From assembly GCA_012270635.1 (NCBI GenBank), contig JAAXHX010000277.1, positions 1,701 through 8,628 of the forward strand: a stretch of DNA of 6,928 nt, in the 5' to 3' direction. The notes under the pieces were generated by a model. It was not told where the DNA came from. It saw only the letters and a list, made by a program, of their open reading frames with translations, and ran no database searches. Position 1 is the first letter of the stretch. Each line of letters opens with the position of its first letter. The position numbers and the translations under genes are program-made. This DNA comes from Dehalococcoidia bacterium (lineage in GTDB: Bacteria > Chloroflexota > Dehalococcoidia > Plut-88900). Shown one piece after another: positions 6,471 to 6,928 of this stretch.

Positions 6471-6928
6471 ATGAAAAACGGGTATCGCGTCATCGACGGC
6501 GACGGCCACATGCAGGAGCCGATGGACATCTGGTCCTCTTACACAGAGCCTGCCTACCGGGACCGGGTCCCCAAGGTGAACGGCCACATGGGCCGCATAA
6601 TCTTCGGGTACGACCCGTGCGAGGCCTTCCCCGAAGGACACAAGATCATCTACGAGGACTCCGTGTTCTCCGACATGGAGGAGCGCTACGGGGACGCCTA
6701 CCGCTCCTGGTGGAGCCTCGACACCCGGCTGGTCCACCTGGACGAGGAGGGGGTCGACATCCAGGTGTGCTTCCCGTCCAACGGCGCCGTCGCCACCGCA
6801 CCCGACATCGCCGACTTCCACCTCCAGGCCGCCCTGTGCCGCGCCTACAACCGGTGGTGCGAGGACTTCTGCCGCCCCTCCGAGGGCCGGGTGCAGTACA
6901 TAGCCCAGATTACCCTCAAGGACATCGA
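6471..6928 (+). CDS. Amidohydrolase-2 family metal-dependent hydrolase, N-terminal part
   Basis: The reading frame is open from the ATG to the window edge (152 full codons, 3' end missing). It starts MKNGYRVIDGDGHMQEP, the D-x-H...E metal motif at the head of the amidohydrolase-2 (PF04909) TIM barrel, with D11, H13 and E16. Then come MDIWSSYTEPAYRDRVP and a later VHLDEEGVDIQVCFPSNG (about residues 88-105), the usual 'mark a day-by-day' type strand of this family, followed by RAYNRWCEDFC and GRVQYIAQI. Members include ACMSD-like decarboxylases and various hydrolases acting on carboxylated rings; the substrate cannot be told from this part. The start is supported by GGAGGTG (6457-6463) seven bases upstream and by the promoter at 6400-6428. 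Confidence 0.85.
   Translation, partial: MKNGYRVIDGDGHMQEPMDIWSSYTEPAYRDRVPKVNGHMGRIIFGYDPCEAFPEGHKIIYEDSVFSDMEERYGDAYRSWWSLDTRLVHLDEEGVDIQVCFPSNGAVATAPDIADFHLQAALCRAYNRWCEDFCRPSEGRVQYIAQITLKDI

Overview
The window looks like a stretch of a high-GC, free-living bacterial chromosome, probably a metagenomic or environmental genome. No ribosomal or phylogenetic marker gene is present. The mix of peripheral catabolic families (a HemL-like aminotransferase paralog, an M24 'pita-bread' hydrolase, DUF1989, a HAD hydrolase and an amidohydrolase-2) plus a secreted alpha-lytic-type protease recalls Chloroflexota of the SAR202/Dehalococcoidia kind or some Actinomycetota. That placement is inference and weak. 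All starts have recognisable Shine-Dalgarno sequences, and several promoters are readable as sigma-70 type, with -10 boxes of TATAAT or nearly so.

Layout. (1) 104-1471 (+): a class III PLP-dependent aminotransferase related to glutamate-1-semialdehyde aminomutase, behind an extended -10 promoter at the window edge. (2) 1501-1530: a perfect 14-bp inverted repeat between convergent genes, a likely bidirectional terminator. (3) 3660-1566 (-): a two-gene operon. A DUF1989 (urea-carboxylase-associated family) protein is followed after 58 bp by an M24-fold hydrolase that has lost most of the dinuclear metal ligands and so resembles creatinase or ectoine hydrolase rather than a peptidase. (4) 3661-3910: a divergent intergenic region with an extended -10 promoter facing right and a striking imperfect palindrome at the predicted 5' end of the rightward transcript. 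(5) 3911-5175 (+): a secreted, propeptide-bearing trypsin-fold protease of the alpha-lytic/streptogrisin type, broken by a one-base frameshift at a T run near 4749. (6) 5251-5640 (+): a small unknown membrane-anchored protein. (7) 6336-5671 (-): a HAD-superfamily hydrolase annotated by similarity with 2-haloacid dehalogenases but lacking two of their active-site residues. (8) 6471 to the end (+): the N-terminal part of an amidohydrolase-2 protein, transcribed divergently from the HAD gene from nearly back-to-back promoters.

How the parts fit. Genes 1 and the DUF1989/M24 pair could all act in nitrogen-compound catabolism (amine transfer and C-N bond hydrolysis), but they are not one operon. 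The protease and the small membrane protein form a lower-GC island (about 53-57% in lines counted by hand, against about 70% in the aminotransferase) and probably act outside the cytoplasmic membrane. I see no CRISPR array, tRNA, rRNA, transposase or integrase. Nothing here is plainly a new biological system. The best candidates for a second look are the metal-site-deficient M24/DUF1989 operon, the broken protease with its small membrane neighbour, and the palindromic 5' leader.
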